A DNA stretch of 21,415 nucleotides, taken from assembly GCA_052174535.1 (NCBI GenBank), contig JBQMRQ010000080.1, positions 1 through 21,415 on the forward strand, in the 5' to 3' direction. Shown one piece after another: positions 8,337-17,860 of the stretch. Each line of letters begins with the position of its first letter. Within the stretch, counting starts at the first letter, position 1. This DNA comes from Arsenophonus sp052174535. Lineage in GTDB: Bacteria; Pseudomonadota; Gammaproteobacteria; Enterobacterales; Enterobacteriaceae. The notes beneath the pieces are model-generated. The model searched no databases. It saw only the letters and a list, made by a program, of their open reading frames with translations, and was not told the DNA's origin. Both the position numbers and the translations under genes were made by a program.

Positions 8337-9368
8337 ATGGTAGTTAAAGTAGCAATTAATGGTTTTGGTCGAATAGGACGTAGCATATTAAGAGCGCTTT
8401 ATGAATCAGATTATCGAGCTCAAATTGCTGTTGTTGCAATTAATGAAATTGCCGCTTCGGAAGGAATAGCACATTTATTGAAGTATGATTCTAGTCATGG
8501 TCGATTTATCTGGGATGTACGGTTGAATAACGATTTATTAGTGGTAGATAATGACAATATACATCTTTTTCATCAATCTGAGATTAAAAAACTAACATGG
8601 CGAGAACTAGATATTGATATAGTACTCGATTGTACTGGTGTTTATGGCTCAAAGGCCGATGGTTATGCGCATTTATCCAGTGGTGCAAAAAAAGTTCTAT
8701 TTTCTCATCCGGGAAGTACTGATCTTGATGCAACTATTATCTATGGTGTCAATGAAACCAGCTTGAAAAATAGTGATCAATTAGTATCAAACGCATCATG
8801 TACTACAAATTGCATTATTCCAGTGATAAAAATATTAGATGATGCTTTGGATATTGAGTTTGGTACAGTAACAACAATTCATGCTTCCATGAATGATCAG
8901 CCAGTTATTGATACTTATCACTCAGACTTACGTAGAACACGTGCTGCTAGTCAATCTATTATTCCTGTTGATACTAAATTAGCTGCTGGAATCACACGAA
9001 TATTTCCTAAATTCAAAGATCATTTTGAAGCAATATCAATTCGGGTACCAACTATCAATGTAACGGCAATAGATCTTAATGTGACAGTAAAATCTAAAGT
9101 AACAGTTACGAAAGTTAATCAGATATTGCAACATGCAGCAAAGGGTTTGTTTCGTGGTATAGTTGATTATACTGAATTGCCGTTAGTATCAACCGATTTT
9201 AATCATGACCCACATAGTGCTATTGTAGATAGCACGCAAACACGAGTTAGTGGGCAACACCTGATTAAAATTTTAGTTTGGTGTGATAATGAATGGGGTT
9301 TCGCTAACCGTATGCTTGATACAACATTAGCAATGGCTGCTACTGGTTTTAATAAATTTATCTGTTAA
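8337..9368 (+). CDS. epd: D-erythrose-4-phosphate dehydrogenase
   Basis: Epd oxidises erythrose-4-phosphate to 4-phosphoerythronate with NAD, the first step of the deoxyxylulose-dependent route to pyridoxal phosphate. The 343-residue protein has the GAPDH-family fold: an NAD-binding start INGFGRIGR (residues 8-16), the catalytic SNASCTTNC with C155, the general base in TIH (H182), and a conserved WCDNEWGFANRM near the C-terminus. Features such as VDYTELPLVSTDFNHDPHS and the position before pgk follow E. coli Epd rather than GapA. AAAGGA at 8326-8331 lies five bases before the ATG. The upstream tktA could supply its substrate. It may retain some GAPDH activity, but no gapA is in this window to compare. 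Confidence 0.93.
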   Translation: MVVKVAINGFGRIGRSILRALYESDYRAQIAVVAINEIAASEGIAHLLKYDSSHGRFIWDVRLNNDLLVVDNDNIHLFHQSEIKKLTWRELDIDIVLDCTGVYGSKADGYAHLSSGAKKVLFSHPGSTDLDATIIYGVNETSLKNSDQLVSNASCTTNCIIPVIKILDDALDIEFGTVTTIHASMNDQPVIDTYHSDLRRTRAASQSIIPVDTKLAAGITRIFPKFKDHFEAISIRVPTINVTAIDLNVTVKSKVTVTKVNQILQHAAKGLFRGIVDYTELPLVSTDFNHDPHSAIVDSTQTRVSGQHLIKILVWCDNEWGFANRMLDTTLAMAATGFNKFIC

Positions 9369-9446
9369 CAGACAGTATATCCACCATATCGTTTCCCTAT
9401 ACGTAACAGAGATCAAGAATTTAGAAACTTAATAAAAGGGTTTACT

Positions 9447-10610
9447 ATGTCTATAATTAAGATAAGTGATCTAGATCTAGAAGGTAAAAAAATATTCATC
9501 CGAGCTGATCTAAACGTTCCTATCAAAGATGGAAAAGTTACCTCTGATGCACGAATTTGTGCTTCGTTACCAACGATTGAAACTGCTTTAAAACAAGGCG
9601 CAAAGGTAATGGTAACATCTCATTTAGGTCGCCCAATTGAAGGTGAGTATAATCAGGAGTTTTCATTAAAACCCATTGTAGACTATTTAATAAAAAAGTT
9701 AGACTACCCTATTTCTTTGGTAAAAAATTATTTAAATGGAGTTGAAGTTTATAATGGTGAGCTGGTGGTTCTTGAGAATGTGCGCTTCAATAGGGGTGAA
9801 AAAAAGAACGATGAAACCTTATCTAAGCAATATGCTGCGCTTTGTGATATCTATGTAATGGATGCATTCGGTGCCGCGCACCGTACTCAGGCATCAACCC
9901 ATGGTGTAGCAAAATTTGCACCTATAGCATGTGCAGGGCTACTTTTATCTGCTGAGATTAACGCATTAAGTAAAGTATTAAAAGATCCTGCCCGTCCAAT
10001 GGTTGCTATTGTTGGAGGTTCAAAAGTTTCAACTAAGTTAACTATCTTGAATTCTTTAACAAAAATTGCCGATCAGATTATTTTAGGTGGAGGTATTGCT
10101 AATACTTTTATTGCTGCTAAAGGTCATAAAGTTGGCCGATCTTTATATGAAAATGACTTAATCCCAGAAGCAGAAAAATTGTTATCAACTTGCTATATTG
10201 CAATACCAACTGACGTTCGTGTAGCAACAGAATTTTCTGAAACGGCAGAGGCAATAATAAAATCGGTCAATGACATTAAAGATAACGAACAGATTTTAGA
10301 CTTAGCTGATAAAACTACTGAACATTTAGCCGATATTCTTAAAAGGGCAAAAACAATTTTATGGAATGGCCCGCTTGGTGTTTTTGAATTTCCTAATTTT
10401 CGTCATAGCACCGCAGTAATTGCACAAGCTATTTCAGAAAGCAGCGCTTTTTCTATTGCTGGTGGTGGTGATACAATAGCGGCTATCAATCTTTTTGGTA
10501 TTGCAGATAAAATCTCTTATATTTCTACTGGAGGTGGTGCTTTTCTTAAATTTTTAGAAGGTAAAAAATTGCCAGCAGTTGTAGTATTAGAAGAACGAGC
10601 AAAACAGTAA
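9447..10610 (+). CDS. pgk: phosphoglycerate kinase
   Basis: Pgk transfers phosphate between 1,3-bisphosphoglycerate and ADP, an ATP-making step of glycolysis. At 387 residues it equals the E. coli length. Visible motifs, in order, are the substrate-binding RADLNVP (residues 19-25), SHLGRP (about 58-63), ENVRFNRGE (about 112-120), DAFGAAHR, the nucleotide-binding GGSKVSTK (about 190-197), NGPLGVFE, and the terminal GGGDT and STGGGA loops. AAAGGG at 9435-9440 is a suitable ribosome-binding site. It follows epd by 78 bases and precedes fbaA by 62 bases without a clear terminator, so the three genes are probably one operon as in enterics. The gene is intact. Confidence 0.97.
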   Translation: MSIIKISDLDLEGKKIFIRADLNVPIKDGKVTSDARICASLPTIETALKQGAKVMVTSHLGRPIEGEYNQEFSLKPIVDYLIKKLDYPISLVKNYLNGVEVYNGELVVLENVRFNRGEKKNDETLSKQYAALCDIYVMDAFGAAHRTQASTHGVAKFAPIACAGLLLSAEINALSKVLKDPARPMVAIVGGSKVSTKLTILNSLTKIADQIILGGGIANTFIAAKGHKVGRSLYENDLIPEAEKLLSTCYIAIPTDVRVATEFSETAEAIIKSVNDIKDNEQILDLADKTTEHLADILKRAKTILWNGPLGVFEFPNFRHSTAVIAQAISESSAFSIAGGGDTIAAINLFGIADKISYISTGGGAFLKFLEGKKLPAVVVLEERAKQ

Positions 10611-10672
10611 TTATATCTGAAGAAATAACAGGTAATATTATATTTTCCTGTCCAATAATAGGACTTTATCTC

Positions 10673-11749
10673 ATGTCTAAAGATTTTATAAAACCAGGTG
10701 TTATTACCGGAGATGATCTGCAAAAAGTTTTTGCTGTTGCAAAAAAATATAAATTTGCGGTGCCAGCAGTCAATTGTATCGGTACAGATTCAATTAATGC
10801 TGTTTTGGAAACAGCTGCTAAAGTTCGTTCTCCTGTAATTATTCAATTTTCTAAAAGTGGCGGTTCGTTCATTGCCGGTAAAGGTCTGAAAACGAAAGGC
10901 ATGCAAGCTGCGATTTTAGGGGCAATATCGGGTGCTCATCATGTTCATCAAATGGCAAAACATTACGGTGTTGCTGTAATTTTACACACCGATCACTGTG
11001 CACATAAACTATTACCTTGGATTGATGGACTACTAGATGCAGGTGAAGAATATTATAAAACCACCAGTAAGCCACTATTTTCATCCCATATGATTGACTT
11101 ATCTGAAGAGCCATTGACAAAAAATATTGAAATTTGCTCTAAATATTTGCAACGGATAAGCAAAATTGGTATGACATTAGAAATTGAATTAGGTTGCACT
11201 GGTGGTGAGGAAGATGGTATCGATAACACTAGCTTAGATAGTTCATCACTTTATACACAACCTGAAGATGTTGCTTATGCCTATGAGCAATTAAGTAAAA
11301 TTAGTCATAGATTTACTATTGCAGCATCTTTTGGCAATGTACATGGTGTTTATAAGCAAGGAAACGTTCAATTAACACCAAAAATTCTTAAGAACTCACA
11401 AGAGTACATTGCACAAAAATTTAATTTGCCAACGATAAATAATCTAAATTTTGTTTTCCATGGAGGCTCAGGCTCTACTTCTGAAGAAATTAAAGAAGCA
11501 GTCAGCTATGGTGTAGTAAAAATGAATATTGATACTGATACTCAATGGGCGACTTGGCAAGGCATTTTAAATTATTATAAGAAAAATGAAGGTTATCTAA
11601 AGACCCAATTAGGTAATCCAGAAGGTGAAGATAAACCTAATAAAAAATATTATGACCCACGTGTTTGGCTACGTGCAGGTCAGATTTCTATGACTGAACG
11701 TTTAGAGCGTGCATTTAGAGAATTAAATTGTGTTAATGTGCTGTATTAA
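10673..11749 (+). CDS. fbaA: fructose-bisphosphate aldolase, class II
   Basis: FbaA reversibly cleaves fructose-1,6-bisphosphate to dihydroxyacetone phosphate and glyceraldehyde-3-phosphate, using zinc. The 358-residue protein (E. coli 359) carries the catalytic Asp and zinc His of HTDHC (D107, H108), E172 in EIELGCTGGEEDG, H224 in GNVHGVY and H263 in FHGGSGS. These match the E. coli class II residues with a shift of one or two. The start MSKDFIKPGVITGDD aligns with the family, and AGGA at 10660-10663 is nine bases upstream. It is the last gene of epd-pgk-fbaA. In E. coli mscS follows; here no mscS remnant could be recognised before the IS256 element at 12167. Confidence 0.97.
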   Translation: MSKDFIKPGVITGDDLQKVFAVAKKYKFAVPAVNCIGTDSINAVLETAAKVRSPVIIQFSKSGGSFIAGKGLKTKGMQAAILGAISGAHHVHQMAKHYGVAVILHTDHCAHKLLPWIDGLLDAGEEYYKTTSKPLFSSHMIDLSEEPLTKNIEICSKYLQRISKIGMTLEIELGCTGGEEDGIDNTSLDSSSLYTQPEDVAYAYEQLSKISHRFTIAASFGNVHGVYKQGNVQLTPKILKNSQEYIAQKFNLPTINNLNFVFHGGSGSTSEEIKEAVSYGVVKMNIDTDTQWATWQGILNYYKKNEGYLKTQLGNPEGEDKPNKKYYDPRVWLRAGQISMTERLERAFRELNCVNVLY

Positions 11750-12166
11750 TCGCTATTTTATTTTTCTAGTTTTCAATCCTGTCGTTTATAGAATAAATTA
11801 TTATCTATCATAATAATTAATTTAAGTTATTACTATCCTCTAACTAATTTATATAATGACTATAAATTTTTCCTTAAAAATAAATTAGATTTTTAGTTTA
11901 AAACAATATAAAATATTGATTTATCAATGTATTATCTTGATCAAGACTCCAGTATTGCATATATAATGTTAACAAGTATTTTCTTTAATTCCGGAATCAT
12001 TATATAAACCTCATCGATCAGCTATATTCAGTGGAATATGACTATTGAGGGTATAAGTTTAAAACAAATTATTATGATAATGATGGATACCACTATTGTC
12101 ATGAAAGAAGTTATGCTTATTTATACTTATATAAAGTTTTAGAAATGGCAATGTGTATCCTCCTGT
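11750..12166. other. AT-rich spacer, no recognisable gene
   Basis: This spacer lies between fbaA and IS256 copy B. I looked for mscS, which follows fbaA in E. coli, and for the 5' end of the IS1595 element, and could not make either out. There is no strong terminator-like hairpin directly after fbaA. Confidence 0.5.
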
Positions 12167-13459
12167 TGATTGATTTCATGGATGATTTTAGCAACAGAGA
12201 GATGATATGCCATGAAAAGTCTACCTTACTTAGATCTATGAAATAAGATATTATTTCATTCCTTACATAACTCATCTGTAATGCTACTAGAGAGGTGATA
12301 GGACACTAATGTTGATAATTGAGCTCGAACTGAAGAGAAATGACTGTATGATAATATCTTGAACACAGCTTATCGACGGACATTAACCCGTAATTCATAA
12401 CAGTTATTTGCTACATTTAACTTACAAAATAGGTATTGACATATCAAAATTAAAGTACCTAAAATCAATAGATTACAGCGGTAATAGAATATGTTTCAAC
12501 AGATATTCCTACTCCCTTATCTGAAGGGTAAAATCATTGAAAATTCTACTATAGCTATTTTACGAATATATCCATAGGTGATTTCATGAAGCCCTGATCC
12601 GCATTTTGATAAAAATACATAGCCTCTCTCGTCAAATACCATCAGGAGACTGAAATAGCGATGGCTTAAAGAGCAGAAGTAGTGGAGTTCCTGCTTAGTT
12701 TAAGCGATATGCGTTACGTTTTATTTTGTCGGAAGGCAAAATAACGTTCTGTCAGACAAAGCTGATTGCCTTCACCTTCTAGTCAAAGAAGAGGCACTGC
12801 TCATGGCTATAAAAGAGCTAGGTTGCAGTATAATATTCTTATCAAAGGTCATAAACAAATTGGGTAACCTCCTAAATCTCTTGGAAGCATAGAGCTTAAT
12901 TGTATCTCTCAAGATATCTTTGATACTGGATAAAAATACCTTTAGTTTTTGAATGCAATTGCAAAATATTCCTGATCACTGAAGTGCTAACACTGTTAAG
13001 TATATAAATAACTGATGTGTTATCTTCATTCCAAAAAAACATGAAATCGAATTAAGGGTTAGCCTTCTGGAAATTTAGCTAGTAGAAAGTTGCGATTACG
13101 CTAATAAAACCTTTGATGTTTTATTGGTAAGGTTTTTAGCGTATTCTATATAAATGAATAAGTTAGAAAAAATTAAGAAGAATTCCTAGCATTCTATGAT
13201 TTTTCGTTAGCTACTGAGCATCAATAAAACTATCAATCCGATTGAATTGACTTTTGTAACAATGATAGCTACAAAGCTGACGCGCGAAGAAATTTAGCTC
13301 AAAACAACCCTTTTAATAGTATTAAAGCTTCTCCCGTCTAATCAAAAAACTTTAATCGGGTAAGAAGATTTGACCTGTTTAATTATAGTGATAACCAATG
13401 TTAAATTTAAGAATATAGAATAGTTTTCTAAAGAACTAGTGTGAAAGTTAGTACAATCA
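12167..13459 (+). mobile_element. IS256-family element remnant, copy B (near full length)
   Basis: This element of about 1.3 kb is bounded by short inverted ends, TGATTG at 12167-12172 and CAATCA at 13454-13459, the size expected for IS256-family elements. Its first 400 bases match copies A, C and D at degenerate level, with shared blocks CAGAGAGATGATATGCCATGA (here 12195-12215), GGTGATAG near 12295 and the GTTATTTGCTA block near 12400. It points toward copy C, which has the opposite orientation 1.3 kb away. I found no clear target duplication. All copies are so diverged that transposition must have stopped long ago. Confidence 0.75.
12207..13423 (+). pseudogene. IS256-family (mutator-type) transposase remnant, copy B
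   Basis: This is a decayed transposase frame on the plus strand, about 400 codons if repaired. The best-preserved part is the 3' end: TINPIELTFVTM (family RTTNPIESTFATV) at about 13225-13265, a following KLLPSNQKTL piece matching FKL..SAQK.W, DLTCLIIVI, and NVKFKNIE before the stop at 13421-13423 (family V.GVKFKDGIE). The 5' part includes IKVPK (family V.VPKVRDRSG) near 12450. Stops occur in every frame throughout, so no product is expected. Confidence 0.8.
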
Positions 13460-13514
13460 ATATACATAATATTTAGCAAAACTTACATTAAAATATAAAG
13501 TATTATTTATAATA

Positions 13515-14080
13515 ATGAAGATTGCACTCTCATTATGGGGGAATATAATTGCTATTCTCTTGTTTTATCGGCGACAGCCAATATAAATGCACTAAGTGGT
13601 ATTATTAAAATCGATGAAATATTTTTTTATGAATCTCTTAAAGGGAAGCATATTATTTCATATAGAAAAGGTAGAAAACGCGGGAGAAGGAGGAAATAAA
13701 AAGAAATAAGGAATCTCGGTTTTAATATCCAAGATTGATAGAATCATATATGAGTTATGAGCTTCATAGAGAGTTTAATCCAGAATGTATTAGTCATTTT
13801 CTTGATCTGATCATCAATTAAAGTCGATCCTTTATTTTTGATGGAAGTAAATGATACAAAATCTTTATTAGCGATCATGAAATTAGCTACAATCGACTAA
13901 TAATGCTAAATAACTAAGCTTTTATATATAAAGAAGTCTAAATTTAAAATATGAAAAGTTATATTAGTCGGTTAAAAATGTCTGAGTAGATTCTGGTATA
14001 GGGGATCCCTCCGTTTTATTTATTAAAATCTCTTGCCTAGAAAAGATTGTATAAAACTACAAGAATTGAATAATAGACAT
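13515..14080 (+). pseudogene. IS1595/ISXO2-like transposase remnant
   Basis: This is a decayed DDE transposase. One frame gives NALSGIIKIDEIFFYESLKG near 13585-13650, matching the family GIVEIDETFF.ESFKG with the first catalytic Asp, and then a basic RKGRKRG stretch. Another frame gives FDGSK-YKIFISDHEI near 13840-13885 (family SDG...YK..A.DHGI, second Asp), and later YISRLK near 13965 (family SYHSRLK.W). Stops and frameshifts separate these pieces. The N-terminal zinc-ribbon half is missing: the recognisable part starts only 50-60 bases after the right end of IS256 copy B, which may have been inserted into this element. The ends are approximate. Confidence 0.75.
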
Positions 14081-14752
14081 AACTACAAATTGCTCTACGA
14101 GCAAAGCAATAAGCTTTCCTAGCATAACCCAATAAACAAGCTAATCTATTAAAGCACTACTTGTATTAAAGGAGTTATTTTCCATTCTAATTAAGATAGA
14201 TCAGTTAAAAACTGATAAAATAAAAAATGTTAAAATCCTGCTTATCATAGTAATCTAAAAATTCTACCAGAAAAATATTAAAATAAATAAAAGTCTAAAA
14301 TTCATTCAGAACAATAGGTAAAAGCATTAATTTAACTGACGATAGTAAAATTTCTTTACTCGTTAATAATCTAATAAATTTGTTAAACTTAATCTTGTTA
14401 TCAACAAAATTATTATGAACAATAGGATTCTATTGATGTTACACAACAACACTACTTTCTTCTAACTGGTGTAATATCTTATAACTTTCTCAATCTAACA
14501 TTAAATTTAAGCACATAATCAAGTTAGATTCTAATCTAACTTATTTACACATAATTAACTTAAACTTTGACTAATAAACCCTTATTAAGGGGAAATATTA
14601 TTTTAGAAAACCATTCTTATCAATGTAGTGATAATTACTTATGCAAAATAATAATGTCCAATTAAACAGTACGCGCTCATGCAAAAAAAATTTTTCTATA
14701 CGAAAATAGTTTATTTAAAAATTCAGGAGAGCTATTAGTAAATCTGATATAT
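14081..14752. other. AT-rich spacer between IS remnants
   Basis: I recognise no gene or transposase fragment in this stretch between the IS1595-like and IS256 copy C remnants. The one clear structure is a perfect palindrome at 14521-14542, listed separately. The 3' end of the IS1595-like element presumably lies in the first part, but its terminus was not identified. Confidence 0.5.
14521..14542. repeat. 22-base perfect palindrome
   Basis: AAGTTAGATT at 14521-14530 is followed by CT and the exact reverse complement AATCTAACTT at 14533-14542. No T-run follows, so it is not a typical terminator. It may be a leftover hairpin or an IS end; no function can be assigned. Confidence 0.5.
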
Positions 14753-16092
14753 AGTTGGTCATGTTATATTTCACTCTGACCATTTCTAAATCTATCCTAT
14801 ATTCTTAAATTTAATATTATTTATCACTAGGATCAAACAGGTCAAATCCCCTCTTAACAGATTTAAGCCTTTCTGAATAGACAGGGACCAACTTAAATAT
14901 CATTTAAAGGATTATTTTTATTGAACCATAGTAACTTGGAACTTCGTACATAAGCTTTGTAGCCTTACTGTCGTAAAAGTGAATAAAATCAGATTTTTAT
15001 TCTTAATTGATGCTCAGTGCTCTGATGAAGGGGTAGGATTCTAACAGTTCTTCTCGATTTTTTTCAGTTTCTTCATTGAAGCAAGATAATACTTCGCTAA
15101 AACCTTGCTAACAAAATCTCAAAGAGTTTATTAACGGCATTACGGCTCTCTCTTGTTAGCCAGAGTCCTATAACTGAAGCTTTAATTTTTGATTCCATAT
15201 CTTTTGAAACGAAAACAGCATATTAGCTATTTTGTGTAGATAATGACATTGCTACTTCATCTCTATGAATATCTTTGCCATTGAATTCCAAAAAAAATCA
15301 AACATTATTTCCTATAGCAATCCTAGTAAATATAGTTAACCTATCCTTCTAAATAGGTCATTGAAAAGTTTGGCAAACAGTATGCTTCTGACTCTTGATA
15401 AGTATCTTCGACTGTAATGAGCTTCTTATGTTCATACACAGTGCTACCAATAATAACTACTAGGAAAAAGCAATTTCCTACTTCTTGACAGGATGGTATA
15501 TATTATCGGCGTAAAAATAAACGTAGTGTGTATTGGTAAATCACGCAGATAGCATTACTAATACTCATCAAGTTATTGCTATTTCAGTCTGCTGATGGGG
15601 TATAAACTAGTAGAAAAATCATATACTTCTCATCGAGAACTGTCCCAGAATTTAGTGAAAATCATCGGTGGGGTACCCCCTCACAGTTACAAGGGATATC
15701 AGTAACTTTTCTCTGCTTTTTGCAGGATTTAGATAAGACGATAGTAAGAGAACTATTGAAGTATATTCTGTTGCTGTCATGATCTCTGGACTTTAGGTAC
15801 TTTAATTTTTACATCTCAATAACCGTTTGTAGGTTACACGTAATAAATAACCGTTACAGATTACGGGTTCACATCCAGCGGACAAACCCCCGCCGCGTTC
15901 AGGATATTATCGCAGTATACCTTTTAAGCAGCGTCTCAAGATCGCGGTGCCTATCAGCTTCCCAGTTACATTATGGATGCGCGCGTTCATGCAAAAGGAT
16001 CAAAATAATATCTCATTTTAGAGATCTCTGTAGGCTAGATTTTTCATAGCATATCATCTATCTGTTATTAACATTATTCATGAAATCAATCA
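14753..16092 (-). mobile_element. IS256-family element remnant, copy C (near full length)
   Basis: This element of about 1.34 kb is read on the minus strand, from the TGATTG terminus (16087-16092) to an AGTTGG-like end near 14753-14758. The first 400 bases are shared with copies A, B and D, and the 3' end resembles the end of copy B (AGAGTGAAA block, then a CCAA-like tail). Several GC-rich stretches (about 15885-15970) are less AT-biased than the other copies, which suggests this copy decayed along its own path. It faces copy B in inverted orientation across the IS1595-like remnant. Confidence 0.75.
14792..16050 (-). pseudogene. IS256-family transposase remnant, copy C
   Basis: Minus-strand translation gives family pieces in the right order. 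NGYLL (family RNGY.P) is near 15860 and RIYFNSSL (family GI.FNS.LLPPYLK) near 15760. Further on are LFLVVIIGSTVYEHKKLITV (family LLVIIGVTEHGRKELVAV) near 15460-15415, EDTYQESEAYCLPNFS near 15390, and FFGIQWQRYS (family GFW.AM.KI) near 15290. The 3' end is KKLKKIEKNC, then DLTCLILVI and IKFKNIG before the stop at 14792-14794. The frame changes several times and is full of stops. This is the most complete of the four copies and the best one for reconstructing the ancestral transposase. Confidence 0.82.
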
Positions 16093-16314
16093 CTACAGGG
16101 GGATTACCGCCGCCATTTACATTTATAAAACTCTATATAATATATAAATAAGGATAACTCATTTAAGATTTCCAATCTTAATAGGCAACCTTAATAAATA
16201 AATTAATAATATTAATAAGCTTTTGATTTTTTAAGCAGCAAAAACATAAATCAAGTCGAAGTATTTTTAATAAAAAGGGGAGATAAGATAAAACCTTTCG
16301 CCTTTAATATGTAA

Positions 16315-17634
16315 TTAATCAATAAATGTAAATTTAAGTTTAGTCTTTACTTCTTTTATAGCATTAAATGGCGCTTTTTCACCTAATAATTCTTCAATAC
16401 GGATTAACTGATTATATTTAGCTACCCGATCAGAACGGTTAATTGAACCTGTTTTGATTTGACCAGCTGCTGTTCCTACCGCTAAATCTGCAATTGTAAC
16501 ATCTTCAGTTTCACCTGATCGATGTGAAATAATAGTAGTGTAGCCCATATCTTTAGCCATCTTAATTGCAGCAAAAGTTTCAGTTAAGGTACCAATCTGG
16601 TTAAACTTAATCAAAATAGAATTAGCAATACCTTTTTCTATACCTTTTCGAAAAATCTTGGTATTGGTAATAAATAAATCATCACCAACTAACTGAATTT
16701 TATCTCCTAACACTTTAGTCTGATAAGCAAAACCATCCCAATCTGACTCATTGAGTCCATCTTCAATAGAAATTATAGGATATTGCTTAGTTAATTTTTC
16801 TAAATAATGAGTAAATTCTTGTGAAGTAAAAGTTTTGCCTTCACCTTTCAGGTCATAATTACCAGTTTTCCGATTGTAGAATTCTGAGGCAGCACAATCT
16901 ATTGCTAAAGTAATATCCTTACCTAATGTATAACCTGCTACTTCAACAGCGTCCTTAATTGCAGATAAAGCTGCAGAAGTAGATTCTAAATTTGGAGCAT
17001 AACCACCTTCATCTCCCACCGCCGTATTCATACCTTTAACTTTTAATACTTTTCCTAAGTGATGAAAAATTTCTGACCCCATACGAACTGCTTCTTTAAA
17101 GCTTTTTGCACCTACTGGTTGAATCATAAATTCTTGAATATCAATATTGTTATCCGCATGTTCGCCACCATTAATAATATTCATCATTGGTAATGGCATA
17201 GAAAATTTACCTGGTGTACCATTTAATTCAGCAATATGCTCATATAAAGGAATACCTTTTGCAGCTGCAGCTGCTTTTGCATTAGCTAGTGAAACAGCCA
17301 AAATCGCATTAGCACCGAATTTAGATTTATTTTCTGTACCGTCTAATTCGGTCATAATTTTATCGATATTAGCTTGATTTTTAGCATCTTGATCTATTAA
17401 TGCATTAGCAATTTGATCATTCACTGCTGCAACTGCCTTTAAAACGCCTTTACCTAAAAAGCGATCTTTATCACCATCACGTAGCTCCAATGCTTCTCGT
17501 GAACCGGTAGATGCGCCGGATGGTACCGCTGCTAAACCAATAAATTTCCCTTCTAAATGAACCTCTGCTTCAACAGTCGGATTACCACGAGAGTCAATGA
17601 TTTCACGCCCGATGACTTTAATAATTTTTGACAT
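16315..17634 (-). CDS. eno: enolase
   Basis: Enolase interconverts 2-phosphoglycerate and phosphoenolpyruvate; in enterics it is also part of the RNA degradosome through RNase E. The 439-residue protein has H159, E168, E209 and D246 at E. coli positions. E291, D318, K343 and the HRS loop (from 371) are shifted by one by a one-residue insertion near 255-260. The signature LIKFNQIGTLTET is intact. GAGG at 17643-17646 lies eight bases before the ATG. The C-terminus is about six residues longer than in E. coli and ends KLKFTFID, probably after loss of the original stop. In E. coli pyrG lies directly upstream; here it is gone and an IS256 fragment lies there instead, so eno must use its own or a new promoter. 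Confidence 0.97.
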   Translation of the reverse strand: MSKIIKVIGREIIDSRGNPTVEAEVHLEGKFIGLAAVPSGASTGSREALELRDGDKDRFLGKGVLKAVAAVNDQIANALIDQDAKNQANIDKIMTELDGTENKSKFGANAILAVSLANAKAAAAAKGIPLYEHIAELNGTPGKFSMPLPMMNIINGGEHADNNIDIQEFMIQPVGAKSFKEAVRMGSEIFHHLGKVLKVKGMNTAVGDEGGYAPNLESTSAALSAIKDAVEVAGYTLGKDITLAIDCAASEFYNRKTGNYDLKGEGKTFTSQEFTHYLEKLTKQYPIISIEDGLNESDWDGFAYQTKVLGDKIQLVGDDLFITNTKIFRKGIEKGIANSILIKFNQIGTLTETFAAIKMAKDMGYTTIISHRSGETEDVTIADLAVGTAAGQIKTGSINRSDRVAKYNQLIRIEELLGEKAPFNAIKEVKTKLKFTFID

Positions 17635-17639
17635 TAAAT

Positions 17640-17860
17640 TTTCCTCAATAAAAGTTATATTTCAGTTAATGGTAACAAATTAATACTATTAATCTATATC
17701 TTTTATGAGTTATTAGCAAAACTGATGCCTGACAGTTAGGATGTACTCTGATGATTCGTAAATTTCTTATCCATTCTCAAATTAGATTTGATATAGATAA
17801 AGATCAACATGTCAAATCTCTAATCTGATTCTTGCTTTCTAAGCAATAGCCTATTACTCT
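17640..17860 (-). other. relA-eno junction spacer, possible pyrG 3' trace
   Basis: In E. coli pyrG (CTP synthase) precedes eno. The minus-strand translation around 17700-17760 gives KFTN, then ST and SFAN, at spacing similar to the PyrG C-terminal EFTST...LFAG. This is too weak to count as proof. Otherwise no gene is visible between the IS256 copy D fragment and eno. Confidence 0.25.

Noticed and set aside
11750..12166. Possible mscS remnant after fbaA
   Set aside because: MscS follows fbaA in E. coli, but no MscS motif could be read in any plus-strand frame.
16268..16300. Possible terminator downstream of eno
   Set aside because: Only a five-base AAAGG/CCTTT stem with a long loop can be drawn, too weak to call in this composition.
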